The notes under the pieces were generated by a model. The model was given only the letters and a program-made list of their open reading frames with translations, was not told the DNA's origin and did no database searches. 64,000 nt of DNA from Streptomyces sp. NBC_00377 (lineage in GTDB: Bacteria; Actinomycetota; Actinomycetes; Streptomycetales; Streptomycetaceae). The translations under genes were made by a program, and so were the position numbers. Shown here piece by piece: positions 17,458 to 26,121 of the stretch (the stretch's first letter is position 1; each line of letters starts with the position of its first letter). The stretch covers positions 744,001-808,000 of the forward strand of contig NZ_CP107958.1 of the NCBI RefSeq assembly GCF_036075115.1, given 5' to 3'.

Positions 17458-18513
17458 TCACTGGCCGACGGTGTTGCCCCACAGGGTCTTGTCGTCGACG
17501 TTGGCCTTGGTCACCAGCGGTGCAGGCAGCTGGTCCTCGAGGCCGTTCGGGATCTCGATGATCGTGGAGTCGTGGTCGGTCGGGCCCGCCTTGAAGGTCT
17601 TGCCGTCGGCCGCGGCCTGCGCGTAGTACAGGGCGTACTTGGCGTAGAGGTCGGCAGGCTGGGAGACGGTCGCGTCGATCTGGCCCTTGCGGATCGCGTC
17701 GAACTCCTGCGGGATGCCGTCGTTGGAGATGATCGAGATGTGCCCCTTCTGACCGGCCGGCTTGAGCAGGCCCTTCTGCTGAAGCAGGGCCAGGGTCGGC
17801 TGGAGGAACACACCGCCGGCCTGCATGTAGACGCCGTTGAGGTCGGGGTGCTGGGCGAGCAGGCTCTGGAGCTTGGCGGAGGCGACGTCGCCCTTCCAGT
17901 CGGTGGGCAGCTCGAACACCTTGATGCTCGGGAACTTCTCCTTCATGCAGGCCGCGAAGGCCTCGGAGCGGTCGCGTCCGTTGATGGAGTCGAGGGCTCC
18001 CTGGAGTTCGGCGACCTTGCCCGTGCCACCGAGCTGCTTGCCCAGGAACTCGCACGCCTTCGTGCCGTACGCCTTGTTGTCGGCGCGTACGACCATGTAG
18101 ACGTCACCCTTGTCGGGGCGGGTGTCGACGCTGACCACGGGGATCTTCTTCGACGCGAGGGTCTCCAGCGTGGAGGCGATGGCGCCGGTGTCCTGGGGTG
18201 CCATGACGACCGCCTTGGCGCCCGTGTTCTCGAACACCTGCACGTTGGCGACCAGCTTGGTGACGTCGTTCTGCGAGTTGCTCAGCGGCAGCGCTTTGAT
18301 GCCGTCGGCCTTGACGTCCTTCTTGAGGTAGTCGGCGTATGAGTTCCAGAAGTCCGAGTCGGAGCGTGGCAGGTCGATGCCGATGGCGGGCTTGCTCCCG
18401 CTGCCCGAACCATCCGAGCTGGTGCTTTCGCGGTTGCACGCGGTGACGAGGGCGAGAGCCACGAGGACGGTACCGGCGGCTGCGGCGGCGGAGCGTGTGC
18501 GAGCGAGCTTCAT
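17458..18513 (-). CDS. Sugar ABC transporter substrate-binding lipoprotein
   Basis: This is a 351-residue periplasmic-binding-protein type I (ribose-binding-like) protein. The N-terminus MKLARTRSAAAAAGTVLVAL ends in a lipobox VTAC, so the protein is anchored outside the membrane. Recognisable parts are DFWNSYADYLKKD, VVMAPQDTGAIASTLETLAS, VVSVDTRPDKGDVY and SIISNDGIPQEFDAIRKGQ. It is the first gene of the importer operon (then ATPase, permease) and is divergent from the catabolic operon. An AAGGAG site lies 12 bases upstream of the chosen ATG. A copy of the putative operator is 213-229 bases upstream. Confidence 0.92.
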   Translation of the reverse strand: MKLARTRSAAAAAGTVLVALALVTACNRESTSSDGSGSGSKPAIGIDLPRSDSDFWNSYADYLKKDVKADGIKALPLSNSQNDVTKLVANVQVFENTGAKAVVMAPQDTGAIASTLETLASKKIPVVSVDTRPDKGDVYMVVRADNKAYGTKACEFLGKQLGGTGKVAELQGALDSINGRDRSEAFAACMKEKFPSIKVFELPTDWKGDVASAKLQSLLAQHPDLNGVYMQAGGVFLQPTLALLQQKGLLKPAGQKGHISIISNDGIPQEFDAIRKGQIDATVSQPADLYAKYALYYAQAAADGKTFKAGPTDHDSTIIEIPNGLEDQLPAPLVTKANVDDKTLWGNTVGQ

Positions 18514-18725
18514 GGCCGTGTGTTTCTCCTTAGCCAGGGCGGGGCGGGGCGGGGCGGTGCGCGGCGGCGGCAGAGACACCCGCGCCCGGTGGGCGAGGCG
18601 AGGACTCGGACCGTGAAGGCGGCCGCCGCCGAGGGCGTGCGCGGACCGTGCCGGCGGGGACGGTGTGCGGGTCGGGCGAGAGCCGGGAAGGCGGACTTGA
18701 ACAGCCAGGACGAGACAGTGAAGTC

Positions 18726-18742
18726 GATTCCTCCGATGTATT
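18726..18742. promoter_or_regulatory. Fucose-locus operator copy 1
   Basis: GATTCCTCCGATGTATT matches 11 of 14 fixed positions of CATTCNTCNGANGAATG. It is the copy closest to the importer operon. Confidence 0.55.
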
Positions 18743-18997
18743 CGGGACGACGTGGACGTTACGACGGCGTCGCCAGCGTTGACAAGAGGCCGTTCCCCAA
18801 CGATTTCCGCGACATCGCCCCGCGTATGGCCGCGAGTCGGCCCGATGACCGCGGCGGCCTCGGTGCGAGCGGGTCCGAACTGCGGTTATCCTCCGCGATC
18901 CGTCCGACCGGCGACAGCGAGCCGGGTTCCCGATTCGGCACAGCACGGGTCGCCGGAACGACCCGCTGGGCGTCACGCACGCCCCCCTTCGCACCCG

Positions 18998-19017
18998 TCT
19001 CGTCCGATCGGACGAGA
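18998..19017. promoter_or_regulatory. Perfect 20-base palindrome
   Basis: TCTCGTCCGATCGGACGAGA is self-complementary over all 20 bases and shares the TCCGA core of the 17-base operator copies. It may be a site for the same or another dimeric regulator. The binding protein is unknown. Confidence 0.5.
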
Positions 19018-19179
19018 TGCGGCGGGAGTTGGCCGCCTCCGCATCGCGGAGGCGACCGAGCCGCCGCGAGCCGCACCCGGAGGACATTCCTCCGACGGGC
19101 CACGCGAGGCCCGCGCGGATGCCCCCATGAATGCGGACATGTTTCCTCCCACTGCCGGGGCGACCGGCGAGACACGATG

Positions 19180-19196
19180 AATACATCCGAGGAATG
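19180..19196. promoter_or_regulatory. Fucose-locus operator copy 2
   Basis: AATACATCCGAGGAATG matches 12 of 14 fixed positions of the palindrome and lies about 190 bases before the FAH gene. Confidence 0.55.
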
Positions 19197-19238
19197 CATT
19201 GCCGAGACGCTCGTCCGCCTTTACAGTCACGGAGTCGT

Positions 19239-19255
19239 CATTCCTCCGATGAATG
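19239..19255. promoter_or_regulatory. Fucose-locus operator copy 3 (perfect)
   Basis: CATTCCTCCGATGAATG matches all 14 fixed positions of the palindrome. It lies about 132 bases before the FAH start and 42 bases from copy 2, about four helix turns, so cooperative binding is conceivable. Confidence 0.65.
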
Positions 19256-19386
19256 CGGGTCGTCCGAACCGTGCGCCCGGTCCGGCCAGGACGGACGCGG
19301 TCGGAGCGGCACGGTTCGCCCGGCGGCGCCTCGCCGCACGGGCACCGCACCCGCGGACGAAGCACCCATGGCTAGGGAGTTGCTCA

Positions 19387-20238
19387 GTGAAACTGCTACG
19401 CGTCGGGCCTCCGGGAGAGGAGCGGCCCGCGGTCCGCACCGATGACGGCCGGCTGCTGGACCTGTCCTCCGTGACCTCCGAGATCGACGGCGCCTTCCTC
19501 TCCTCGGGCGGTGTCGACCGGGCGCGCGCGGCGATCGCGGCCGGCGGACTCCCGGAGCTCGACGCGGACGGTGCGCGCGTCGGCGCACCCGTCGCCCGGC
19601 CGGGGAAGATCGTCTGCGTCGGTCTGAACTACCGTGACCACGCCGCCGAGACCGGGGCCGCGATCCCGGCCCGTCCGGTGGTCTTCATGAAGGACCCGGG
19701 CACCGTCGTCGGCCCGCACGACGAGGTGCTGGTGCCGCGCGGCTCCCGCAGGACCGACTGGGAGGTCGAACTCGCGGTCGTCATCGGACGCCGTGCCCGC
19801 TATCTGGCGGGTCCCGAGGAGGCGTCGGAGGTCATCGCGGGGTACGCGGTCAGCCATGACGTCTCCGAGCGCGAGTTCCAGCTCGAGTACTCGTCGCAGT
19901 GGGATCTCGGCAAGTCCTGCGAGACCTTCAACCCGCTCGGCCCGTGGCTGGTCACCGCCGACGAGATCGCCGACCCGCAGGACCTGGGGCTGCGGCTGGC
20001 CGTCAACGGCGTCAAGCGCCAGCACGGCCACACCCGCGACATGATCTTCCCGGTCCACCACATCGTGTCGTACCTGACTCAGTACATGGTTCTGGAGCCG
20101 GGTGACCTGATCAACACCGGTACGCCCGCGGGCGTGGCCCTCGGCCTGCCCGGCACCCCCTACCTCCGTCCCGGCGACGTCGTCGAGCTCGAGATCGACG
20201 GGCTCGGCGGCCAGCGGCAGACCTTCGGTCAAGCGTGA
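19387..20238 (+). CDS. FAH-family 2,4-diketo-3-deoxy-L-fuconate hydrolase (probable)
   Basis: The 283-residue protein starts at a GTG with an AGGGAG site. It has the fumarylacetoacetase fold: [35 protein letters not shown], the metal ligands in [11 protein letters not shown], and [12 protein letters not shown] near the end. FAH-family enzymes of the non-phosphorylative L-fucose route split 2,4-diketo-3-deoxy-L-fuconate into pyruvate and L-lactate. The next two genes supply the preceding two steps, which makes that role the best reading. It is the first gene of the operon and its stop overlaps the next start (GTGA). Confidence 0.85.
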   Translation: MKLLRVGPPGEERPAVRTDDGRLLDLSSVTSEIDGAFLSSGGVDRARAAIAAGGLPELDADGARVGAPVARPGKIVCVGLNYRDHAAETGAAIPARPVVFMKDPGTVVGPHDEVLVPRGSRRTDWEVELAVVIGRRARYLAGPEEASEVIAGYAVSHDVSEREFQLEYSSQWDLGKSCETFNPLGPWLVTADEIADPQDLGLRLAVNGVKRQHGHTRDMIFPVHHIVSYLTQYMVLEPGDLINTGTPAGVALGLPGTPYLRPGDVVELEIDGLGGQRQTFGQA

Positions 20239-21587
20239 AAGGCACCCCCTTGTCTGCAACCCCCGCCCGGATCATCTCGGTCGACACCCACGACATCCGT
20301 TTCCCGACTTCCCGGGAGCTGGACGGCTCCGACGCGATGAACCCGGACCCCGACTACTCGGCCGCCTACGTGGTGCTGCGCACCGACGCCGGCGACGGGC
20401 TCGAGGGCCATGGCTTCACCTTCACCATCGGACGCGGGAACGACGTCCAGGTCGCGGCGATCGGCGCCCTTCGCCCGCACCTTCTGGGCCGCTCCGTCGA
20501 GGAGCTGTGCGCCGATCCGGGGTCGCTCAACCGCGATCTGATCGGCGACAGCCAGCTGCGCTGGCTCGGCCCCGAGAAGGGCGTGATGCACATGGCGATC
20601 GGCGCCGTGGTGAACGCCGTGTGGGACCTCACCGCCAAGCGGGCCGGGCAGCCGTTGTGGCGCCTGCTCGCCCATGCCGACCCCGAGTGGCTGGTCTCCC
20701 AGGTCGACTTCCGCTACATCGCCGACGCGCTCACCCCCGAGGACGCCCTCGCCCTGCTGCGGGACGGACGCGCCGGGCTCGCCGAGCGCGAGGCGGACCT
20801 CCTGGCGCGCGGCTACCCCGGTTACACCACCTCACCCGGCTGGCTCGGCTACTCCGACGAGAAGCTCACCCGGCTCGCCAAGGAAGCGGTCGCCGACGGC
20901 TTCACCCAGATCAAGCTGAAGGTCGGCGCCGACCTCGGCGACGACATCCGGCGGCTGCGCACCGCCCGCGCCGCCGTCGGTGGCGGGGTGCGCATCGCCA
21001 TCGACGCCAACCAGCGCTGGAACATCGGTGAGGCGGTCGAGTGGGTCCGGGCCCTCACGGAGTTCGACCCGTACTGGATCGAGGAGCCCACCAGCCCCGA
21101 CGACATCCTCGGCCACGCGGCGGTCCGCGAGGGCGTCGCGCCGGTGAAGGTCGCCACCGGCGAGCACGTCCAGAACCGTATCGTCTTCAAGCAGCTGCTC
21201 CAGGCCGGCGCCCTCGACGTCCTCCAGATCGACGCGGCCCGGGTGGGCGGCGTCAACGAGAACCTCGCGATCCTGCTGCTGGCCGCGAAGTTCGGGGTGC
21301 CGGTGTGCCCGCACGCCGGCGGAGTGGGCCTGTGCGAACTCGTGCAGCACCTGTCGATGTTCGACTACCTCGCCCTGTCCGGGACCACCGAGAACCGGGT
21401 CATCGAGTACGTCGACCACCTCCACGAACACTTCACCGCGCCGGTGGTGATCCGCGACGGGCACTACACCGCCCCGCTGACCCCCGGCTTCTCCGCGGCC
21501 ATGCACCCCGGTTCCCTCACCGAGTACCGCTACCCGGACGGCTCCTTCTGGGTCGCCGACCTCGCCGCGGGGAGCCAGGGCTCATGA
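20235..21587 (+). CDS. L-fuconate dehydratase (enolase superfamily)
   Basis: The protein of about 450 residues has the diagnostic N-terminus [20 protein letters not shown] of bacterial fuconate dehydratases and human ENOSF1. The active site is visible: [11 protein letters not shown] (base Lys), [10 protein letters not shown] (metal Asp), [17 protein letters not shown] (metal Glu) and [15 protein letters not shown] (catalytic His). It dehydrates L-fuconate to 2-keto-3-deoxy-L-fuconate. The GTG at 20,235 overlaps the FAH stop. A TTG at 20,250 behind AAAGG is an alternative start, five codons shorter. The stop overlaps the next gene (ATGA). Confidence 0.93.
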   Translation: MKGTPLSATPARIISVDTHDIRFPTSRELDGSDAMNPDPDYSAAYVVLRTDAGDGLEGHGFTFTIGRGNDVQVAAIGALRPHLLGRSVEELCADPGSLNRDLIGDSQLRWLGPEKGVMHMAIGAVVNAVWDLTAKRAGQPLWRLLAHADPEWLVSQVDFRYIADALTPEDALALLRDGRAGLAEREADLLARGYPGYTTSPGWLGYSDEKLTRLAKEAVADGFTQIKLKVGADLGDDIRRLRTARAAVGGGVRIAIDANQRWNIGEAVEWVRALTEFDPYWIEEPTSPDDILGHAAVREGVAPVKVATGEHVQNRIVFKQLLQAGALDVLQIDAARVGGVNENLAILLLAAKFGVPVCPHAGGVGLCELVQHLSMFDYLALSGTTENRVIEYVDHLHEHFTAPVVIRDGHYTAPLTPGFSAAMHPGSLTEYRYPDGSFWVADLAAGSQGS

Positions 21588-22342
21588 GCGGTCTCTCAGG
21601 TCTCACGGCCGTCGTGACCGGCGGCGCGTCCGGCATCGGGCTGGCCACGGCCACCCTGCTCGCCGCGCGGGGCGCCCACGTCGCGGTACTCGACCTCGAC
21701 CCCGGCGCAGTGCCGCGGCCGCTGCTCGCGCTCAAGGCCGACGTCACGGACGACGCCTCGGTACGGGCCGCGGTCGAGGAGACCGCGGAGCGGTTCGGCG
21801 GACTGGACATCGTCGTCAACAACGCGGGGATCGGCGCCGTGGGAACCGTCGAGGACAACACCGACGCACAGTGGCACCGCGTCCTCGACGTCAATGTGGT
21901 CGGCATGGTGCGGGTGACCCGCGCGGCCCTGCCGTATCTGCGGCGCTCGTCCCACGCGGCCGTGGTCAACACCTGCTCCATCGCCGCCACGGCCGGCCTG
22001 CCCCAGCGTGCCCTGTACTCCGCGGCCAAGGGCGCCGTGCTGTCGCTGACCCTGGCCATGGCCGCCGACCACGTCCGCGAGGGCATCCGCGTCAACTGTG
22101 TCAACCCGGGCACCGCCGACACCCCCTGGGTGTCCCGGCTGCTGGACGCCGCCGACGACCCCGGGGCCGAACGCGCGGCCCTGGCCGCCCGCCAGCCCAT
22201 GGGCCGCCTGGTCACCGCGGCGGAGGTCGCCGCCGCCGTCGTCTACCTCGCCGGTCCGGACGCCGCCAGTGTCACCGGCACCGCGCTCGCCGTCGACGGC
22301 GGTATGCAGGGGCTCCGTCTGCGGCCGGCGACCGGGTCGTGA
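21584..22342 (+). CDS. SDR, probable 2-keto-3-deoxy-L-fuconate dehydrogenase
   Basis: This is a 252-residue classical short-chain dehydrogenase: [12 protein letters not shown] (NAD binding), NNAGIGAVG, and a catalytic Ser-Tyr-Lys in [10 protein letters not shown] and [11 protein letters not shown]. An acidic residue after the second strand (VLDLDPG) favours NAD(H). It overlaps the fuconate dehydratase gene by four bases. Together with the hydrolase this fits oxidation of 2-keto-3-deoxy-L-fuconate to the 2,4-diketo acid. The motifs are intact, unlike the SDR wreck near 6.5 kb. Confidence 0.87.
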   Translation: MSGLSGLTAVVTGGASGIGLATATLLAARGAHVAVLDLDPGAVPRPLLALKADVTDDASVRAAVEETAERFGGLDIVVNNAGIGAVGTVEDNTDAQWHRVLDVNVVGMVRVTRAALPYLRRSSHAAVVNTCSIAATAGLPQRALYSAAKGAVLSLTLAMAADHVREGIRVNCVNPGTADTPWVSRLLDAADDPGAERAALAARQPMGRLVTAAEVAAAVVYLAGPDAASVTGTALAVDGGMQGLRLRPATGS

Positions 22343-22503
22343 GAACCGCCCGCCCGGGTGGCGCCCGCGCCCGGGTGCCGGAGGCGGCGTCCGGTACCGC
22401 GTGGGCAGGGGTCCGAGCGAGCCAACGGTACGGCCGCGGTGCGTGATCGTGGATGGCGGGGCAATGGGACAGGGAGCGATCGCACGACGAGGGAGCGAAC
22501 CCC

Positions 22504-23469
22504 ATGGGCACGGCCGTCCACGTCCCCCAGACCCGGGACATGATCGGAGAGGAACTCTCCGGAGACGAGGCGTTCACCGCGCTGCGCCACTACGGAGGGC
22601 TGAGGCTGCTGACCGACTCCGTCGCCCGGTTCCGGTACGCGGACGGGTTCACCAACGCACGCGCCCTGGCCTTCCAGGTCGTGCTGGGCCTGGTGCCGTG
22701 CACCGTGGCACTCGTCGGGCTGGCCACCTCCGTGCACACGGAGGGCGTGGGCCGCGTCATCGAACTGACCCTCGGCCGGATCGTGCCGGGTGCCAGCGCC
22801 GGCATCGTCGAGGACGCCTTCGACGGCACCCGGCGCACTGCCCGCGGCAGCGTGTGGAGCGCGCTCGCCCTCTGGCTCGGTCTGGCCTTCGCACTGCTGA
22901 ACCTCGCCTCGGCCATGGGGCAGATCGAGCGGGGCGCCAACCGCATCTACGGCATCGAGCGCGACCGCCCCTTTCCGCGCAAGTACGCCAGGGCGCTGGT
23001 CCTGGCGCTGTCCGCGGGTCTGCCGCTGGTGCTGGGCTTCGTGGCCCTCGTCGCCGGTGAGGCCGTCGGGGACGCGGTGGCGGACACCGCGGGGTGGGAG
23101 GGGGGCGGTCCGCGCTGGTGGAGCGTGCTCGACATCCCCGTGGGGCTCGCGCTGGCCTGGGTGGCCTCCGCCGTGATCTTCCGGTGGTCACCGCGTCGCG
23201 TACAGCCCGGCTACACCTGGCTGGCCTTCGGCTCCGCGGTCCATCTGCTCCTGTGGATCGCGGCCACCTGGCTGCTCGCCCTCTACGTCGAGCGGAGCGG
23301 AGCCTTCGGAGCCCTGTACGGGCCTCTCACCGCGTTCATCGCCCTGCTGCTGTGGGCCAACCTGACGGCCGTCGCGCTCTTCCTCGGCATCGCGTTCGCC
23401 GCTCAGCTCGAAGCGGCCCGCGCGGGCGTCGAATCGGCCGTGCACCCGGACCCCGGCCCAGGTGCCTGA
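22504..23469 (+). CDS. YihY/UPF0761-family membrane protein (copy 1)
   Basis: This 321-residue integral membrane protein has six or so hydrophobic segments. The family pattern is present: RYADGFTNARALAFQVVLGL, LNLASAMGQIERGANRIYGI, and a C-terminal AFGALYGPLTAFIALLLWAN. The ATG at 22,504 has a GAGGGAG site eight bases upstream. The molecular function of the family is not settled. A second, more typical paralogue lies at 61 kb. The gene is not obviously linked to the fucose operon 160 bases upstream. Confidence 0.82.
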   Translation: MGTAVHVPQTRDMIGEELSGDEAFTALRHYGGLRLLTDSVARFRYADGFTNARALAFQVVLGLVPCTVALVGLATSVHTEGVGRVIELTLGRIVPGASAGIVEDAFDGTRRTARGSVWSALALWLGLAFALLNLASAMGQIERGANRIYGIERDRPFPRKYARALVLALSAGLPLVLGFVALVAGEAVGDAVADTAGWEGGGPRWWSVLDIPVGLALAWVASAVIFRWSPRRVQPGYTWLAFGSAVHLLLWIAATWLLALYVERSGAFGALYGPLTAFIALLLWANLTAVALFLGIAFAAQLEAARAGVESAVHPDPGPGA

Positions 23470-23488
23470 CGCCTCGCTCCCCGCCCTT

Positions 23489-23530
23489 CACCCGGGGCGG
23501 CCGCCCGCCCCGCCCCCGCTTCCCCGGGTG
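23489..23530. terminator. Bidirectional hairpin between convergent genes
   Basis: CACCCGGGG (23,489) pairs perfectly with CCCCGGGTG (23,522-23,530) across a GC-rich loop, between the ends of two convergent genes. Confidence 0.45.
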
Positions 23531-23541
23531 GGGCCGGTGCG

Positions 23542-23967
23542 TCACCGCCCCCCGGCCGCGGCCGTGACCGTGGCGGGATCGACGCCGGTCAGTTCCACGA
23601 TGCGGTGCGGCGGCACGCCGACGGCCAGAGCCCGCCCGATCAGATCGTCCCTGCCGTCGGCGCAGTCGCGGTAGGCGAGCAGTTCCTCCTCGACCCCGGC
23701 ATGCGCCGGGGCCATGTGGTGGCGCACCCGTCCCAGTTCCTCCTCGCTCAGCGGGACCGGCAGCCGCTCCGCGCCCTCGGGAACGGCCCCCCGCTCCTCC
23801 GGCGGAACCAGTCGCAGCCGGGGGGACGACACCGCGCTTCCCTGGGCGTCCAGCCAGGCGCGTACGGCCGGAGTATCCATGCAGGCGAGGTCACCGACGG
23901 CGGCCGGAGCCACGCCGAGCACCGTGGTGGCGTCGTCAAGCAGAAACAGGTAAGCGTCGTCGGTCAT
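23542..23967 (-). CDS. Hypothetical protein with C-terminal HTH-like segment
   Basis: The 141-residue product starts at ATG 23,967 with a GAAGGAG site. The N-terminus is MTDDAYLFLLDDATTVLGVA. The C-terminus LIGRALAVGVPPHRIVELTG followed by VDPATVTAAAG resembles a helix-turn-helix, as in several streptomycete proteins of unknown role. No signal peptide or membrane segment is present. I do not recognise a named family. Confidence 0.65.
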   Translation of the reverse strand: MTDDAYLFLLDDATTVLGVAPAAVGDLACMDTPAVRAWLDAQGSAVSSPRLRLVPPEERGAVPEGAERLPVPLSEEELGRVRHHMAPAHAGVEEELLAYRDCADGRDDLIGRALAVGVPPHRIVELTGVDPATVTAAAGGR

Positions 23968-24070
23968 CCTCGGCTCCTTCTCGACGGGAGGGACCCCGGC
24001 CACCGCGGTGCGCGGCCGGTCGACGTCCCTCTACCCCACCGCATCGGAATTACCGTGCCCGTCCGGGACG

Positions 24071-24733
24071 TCACCCCCGGCCCGTCGGCCGGTGCACCAC
24101 CAGGCTCTGCACCTCGTACGACAACTCGTCGGTGAGGTCGTCGGGAGGCGGGTGGTAACGGCCCGCGCAGACGGAGAGGTTGACGATGAGATAGGCGTGC
24201 CAGGAGGACCCGACACCCCGTCCGTCGGCGAACACCCGCTCGCCGTTCAGCGACCAGGCCACGCTGCGCCTGCCGAAGGTCACGCTCAGATCGACGACGC
24301 CCCCGGGGCGGACGGCTTCGTCACGCACGTAACTGTGCCCCTCGCGTACATGGTTGCTGAGCTCCAGGAGGTCCGGGTTGTCCGGGTGGTACTCGAACAC
24401 GTCCACCTCGTTGCCTCCGTCCCGCCAGGTCCAGATCGCCGGCCAGGCGCCCGGCCCGGTGGGCAGCCGCACCCGGGCGTCCAGACGGTCACCGGTACGG
24501 ACCATGAAGCCCTCGGCGCTCTCCTCGGTGGTCAGCAGGCCCGCGTCCCAGAGGCCGTCGGTTCTGCGCGTGGCGCGGAACGTGCCGGTCCGGGAGTACG
24601 AGGGGTCGGAGGTGAGGTGGTCCAGTTTGTTGTCGCCGGGATTGGTGGGGCCGCCGTCGGGATAGGCCCAGGAACGCCCTGCCACCCACTGGTGTTCGGA
24701 GGAGAAATCAGCTGTGAAGACGACTGCGCTCAC
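24071..24733 (-). CDS. GH16-like beta-glucanase fold protein without signal peptide
   Basis: The 220-residue product (GTG 24,733, GGGGGA site) has a concanavalin-like jelly roll with PGAWPAIWTWRDGGNEVDVF. NEVDVFEYH fits the GH16 E-x-D-x-x-E catalytic motif, and RTDGLWDAGLLTT and RSVAWSLNGERVF are family-like strands. GH16 enzymes cleave beta-1,3/1,4-glucans or galactans, normally outside the cell, but no secretion signal is seen here. The function is therefore uncertain; it may act on intracellular glycans or be a distant relative. Confidence 0.65.
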   Translation of the reverse strand: MSAVVFTADFSSEHQWVAGRSWAYPDGGPTNPGDNKLDHLTSDPSYSRTGTFRATRRTDGLWDAGLLTTEESAEGFMVRTGDRLDARVRLPTGPGAWPAIWTWRDGGNEVDVFEYHPDNPDLLELSNHVREGHSYVRDEAVRPGGVVDLSVTFGRRSVAWSLNGERVFADGRGVGSSWHAYLIVNLSVCAGRYHPPPDDLTDELSYEVQSLVVHRPTGRG

Positions 24734-25027
24734 CCGCGGTCCCCCTTTGTCGCCGGGTACGGCATCGCATACCGGATTTCTCCCCAGGGGCCTGGAGGCC
24801 ATGCGGTGCCCCGGCGGCCACGGCCCGTGATTCACCCGTTCGGCGTAGAGGACGCGCGGAGCGCCCGAGCGGGACGCGGACGGAGGAGGGCGGAAGCAGG
24901 TGGAGGACGGGAACGGCCCGCGGGCGGGGACGGGCGGAGCGTGCCGGCGGGCGGCCCCTCCCCCGGGCGCTGCCGGGTCGCAGTGAGCCCGCGTGCGCGG
25001 GTGCGGCGAAGGGCAGACGCTGGTCCC

Positions 25028-25258
25028 ATGCCCCTTGTGCAGCCCGTAGTGATCTATCCGCCCGCCGCGGACGGCGGGCGACGCGTCCGCGCCGGTGATC
25101 ATTTCCTCGGCATGGCGTACGGGCTGCTGGACGTCGCCGAGTTCCTCCGGGAGGCCGGGATGGACGATGCCGACGAGGCGTTCGTCGAGTCGTCCGCGCT
25201 GATCGAGTGGCGGGGCGGCGGACCGGGGACATGGGAGCACGGGCCGGAGCGCCGTTGA
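25028..25258 (+). CDS. Small conserved actinobacterial protein
   Basis: The 76-residue product begins MPLVQPVVIYPPAADGGRRV and contains GMAYGLLDVAEFLREAGMDD and ALIEWRGGGPGTW. Codon use and amino-acid composition look coding, and the sequence resembles small hypothetical proteins of streptomycetes. There is no recognised domain. It is divergent from the GH16-like gene. Confidence 0.55.
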   Translation: MPLVQPVVIYPPAADGGRRVRAGDHFLGMAYGLLDVAEFLREAGMDDADEAFVESSALIEWRGGGPGTWEHGPERR

Positions 25259-25366
25259 CTCCCTCGGACGCCGACGTGCTCCGGCGCCCTCACATGTGTG
25301 CCACGCGTCCGGTCGGCGGAAGGTCCCTCGCACACACGCGTCGGACCACCGCGAGGGCCGGGCGGC

Positions 25367-25705
25367 TCATTTCTCGGGGTCGTGACCCCAGTTCATCAGG
25401 GAGTAGCGCCAGCGGGTTTCGGTGACGTCGCCGCCGGGCCGCTGTTCGACGTGTCGGTGGACGTAGCCGACGACCTTGCGCATGTGGGTGAGGTCGTCGT
25501 CGGTGAGGTCGGCCTTCTTGGTGTGCAGCAGCTCGACGATGCGCCGCCCGGAGGCATGTCCGACGCTCTCGCCGCCGTCACTCTGCCCGACGCCGCGGGA
25601 CGCGTCGGTGTCCAGCCACTTCTCCAGTTGGCCGGCGGTCATGTTGACCGCCTCGTGGAACGCGCCGACGGTCTCGTCGCGGTCGGCGACCTGCTTCGCC
25701 GCCAT
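25367..25705 (-). CDS. DUF3140 protein
   Basis: This is a 112-residue soluble protein with the DUF3140 pattern: FHEAVNMTAGQLEKWLDTDA, GESVGHASGRRIVELLHTKK, LTDDDLTHMRKVVGYVHRH and RWRYSLMNWGHDP. It is coupled to the DUF2945 gene upstream by a TGATG overlap; this pair often occurs together in actinobacteria. The role is unknown; the charge pattern suggests nucleic-acid binding or stress function (inference). Confidence 0.88.
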   Translation of the reverse strand: MAAKQVADRDETVGAFHEAVNMTAGQLEKWLDTDASRGVGQSDGGESVGHASGRRIVELLHTKKADLTDDDLTHMRKVVGYVHRHVEQRPGGDVTETRWRYSLMNWGHDPEK

Positions 25706-25932
25706 CAGGACCGGGAGCCCTTCCTGCGCAGGGCGCCGGGCCTGTGCACGGCGGAGCGGCCCGACCTGTCGCTCTCCACCTCGTACTGCGGCTCCTCACC
25801 CGAGGCGTCGACCTTGCGGCCGGCCGCTTCCGTACGGTCGGTGATCTTCTTCTTCACCTTCCCGGTCACGTTGTGGCCGTGACTCTTCCACGAGACCTTG
25901 TCGCCCTTGCTCAGGTCGTCCTTCTTCGGCAC
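25705..25932 (-). CDS. DUF2945 (HVA1-like) small protein
   Basis: The 75-residue product starts at a GTG with a GAGGAG site. KGDKVSWKSHGHNVTGKVKK is the SH3-like DUF2945 core, followed by KITDRTEAAGRKVDASGEEP and a basic tail HRPGALRRKGSRS. It is the first gene of a two-gene unit with DUF3140. The function is unknown; the family is widespread in stress-linked gene sets. Confidence 0.85.
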   Translation of the reverse strand: MPKKDDLSKGDKVSWKSHGHNVTGKVKKKITDRTEAAGRKVDASGEEPQYEVESDRSGRSAVHRPGALRRKGSRS

Positions 25933-26121
25933 GGCACTCCTCCTCGGACGATCAGCCCCCTCGCGGGGGGGGACGAGTGGATCAGACATACCTTCCAGAC
26001 TCACGCCGACGGCCCGTTCACGCATCCGCTGACCGGACCGGGGCAACCTCCCGGGCGCGCGTCGGGCGCGGGGCGGCGCGCCCCGGACGCCGGCGGTGCT
26101 CGAAGGCCGGCGCGCGGCACG

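Larger units (their letters stand above)
18514..19386. other. Divergent control region between fucose importer and catabolic operon
   Basis: No convincing gene lies in these 873 bases. They hold three copies of a 17-base palindromic motif, a half-site (CATTCCTCCGACG, 19,085-19,097), a separate perfect 20-base palindrome, and a hairpin-capable segment GCCTCCGC-ATC-GCGGAGGC near 19,035-19,052. The length and the operator spacing suggest control of both directions by one repressor. Open frames seen across it lack coding features. Confidence 0.65.
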
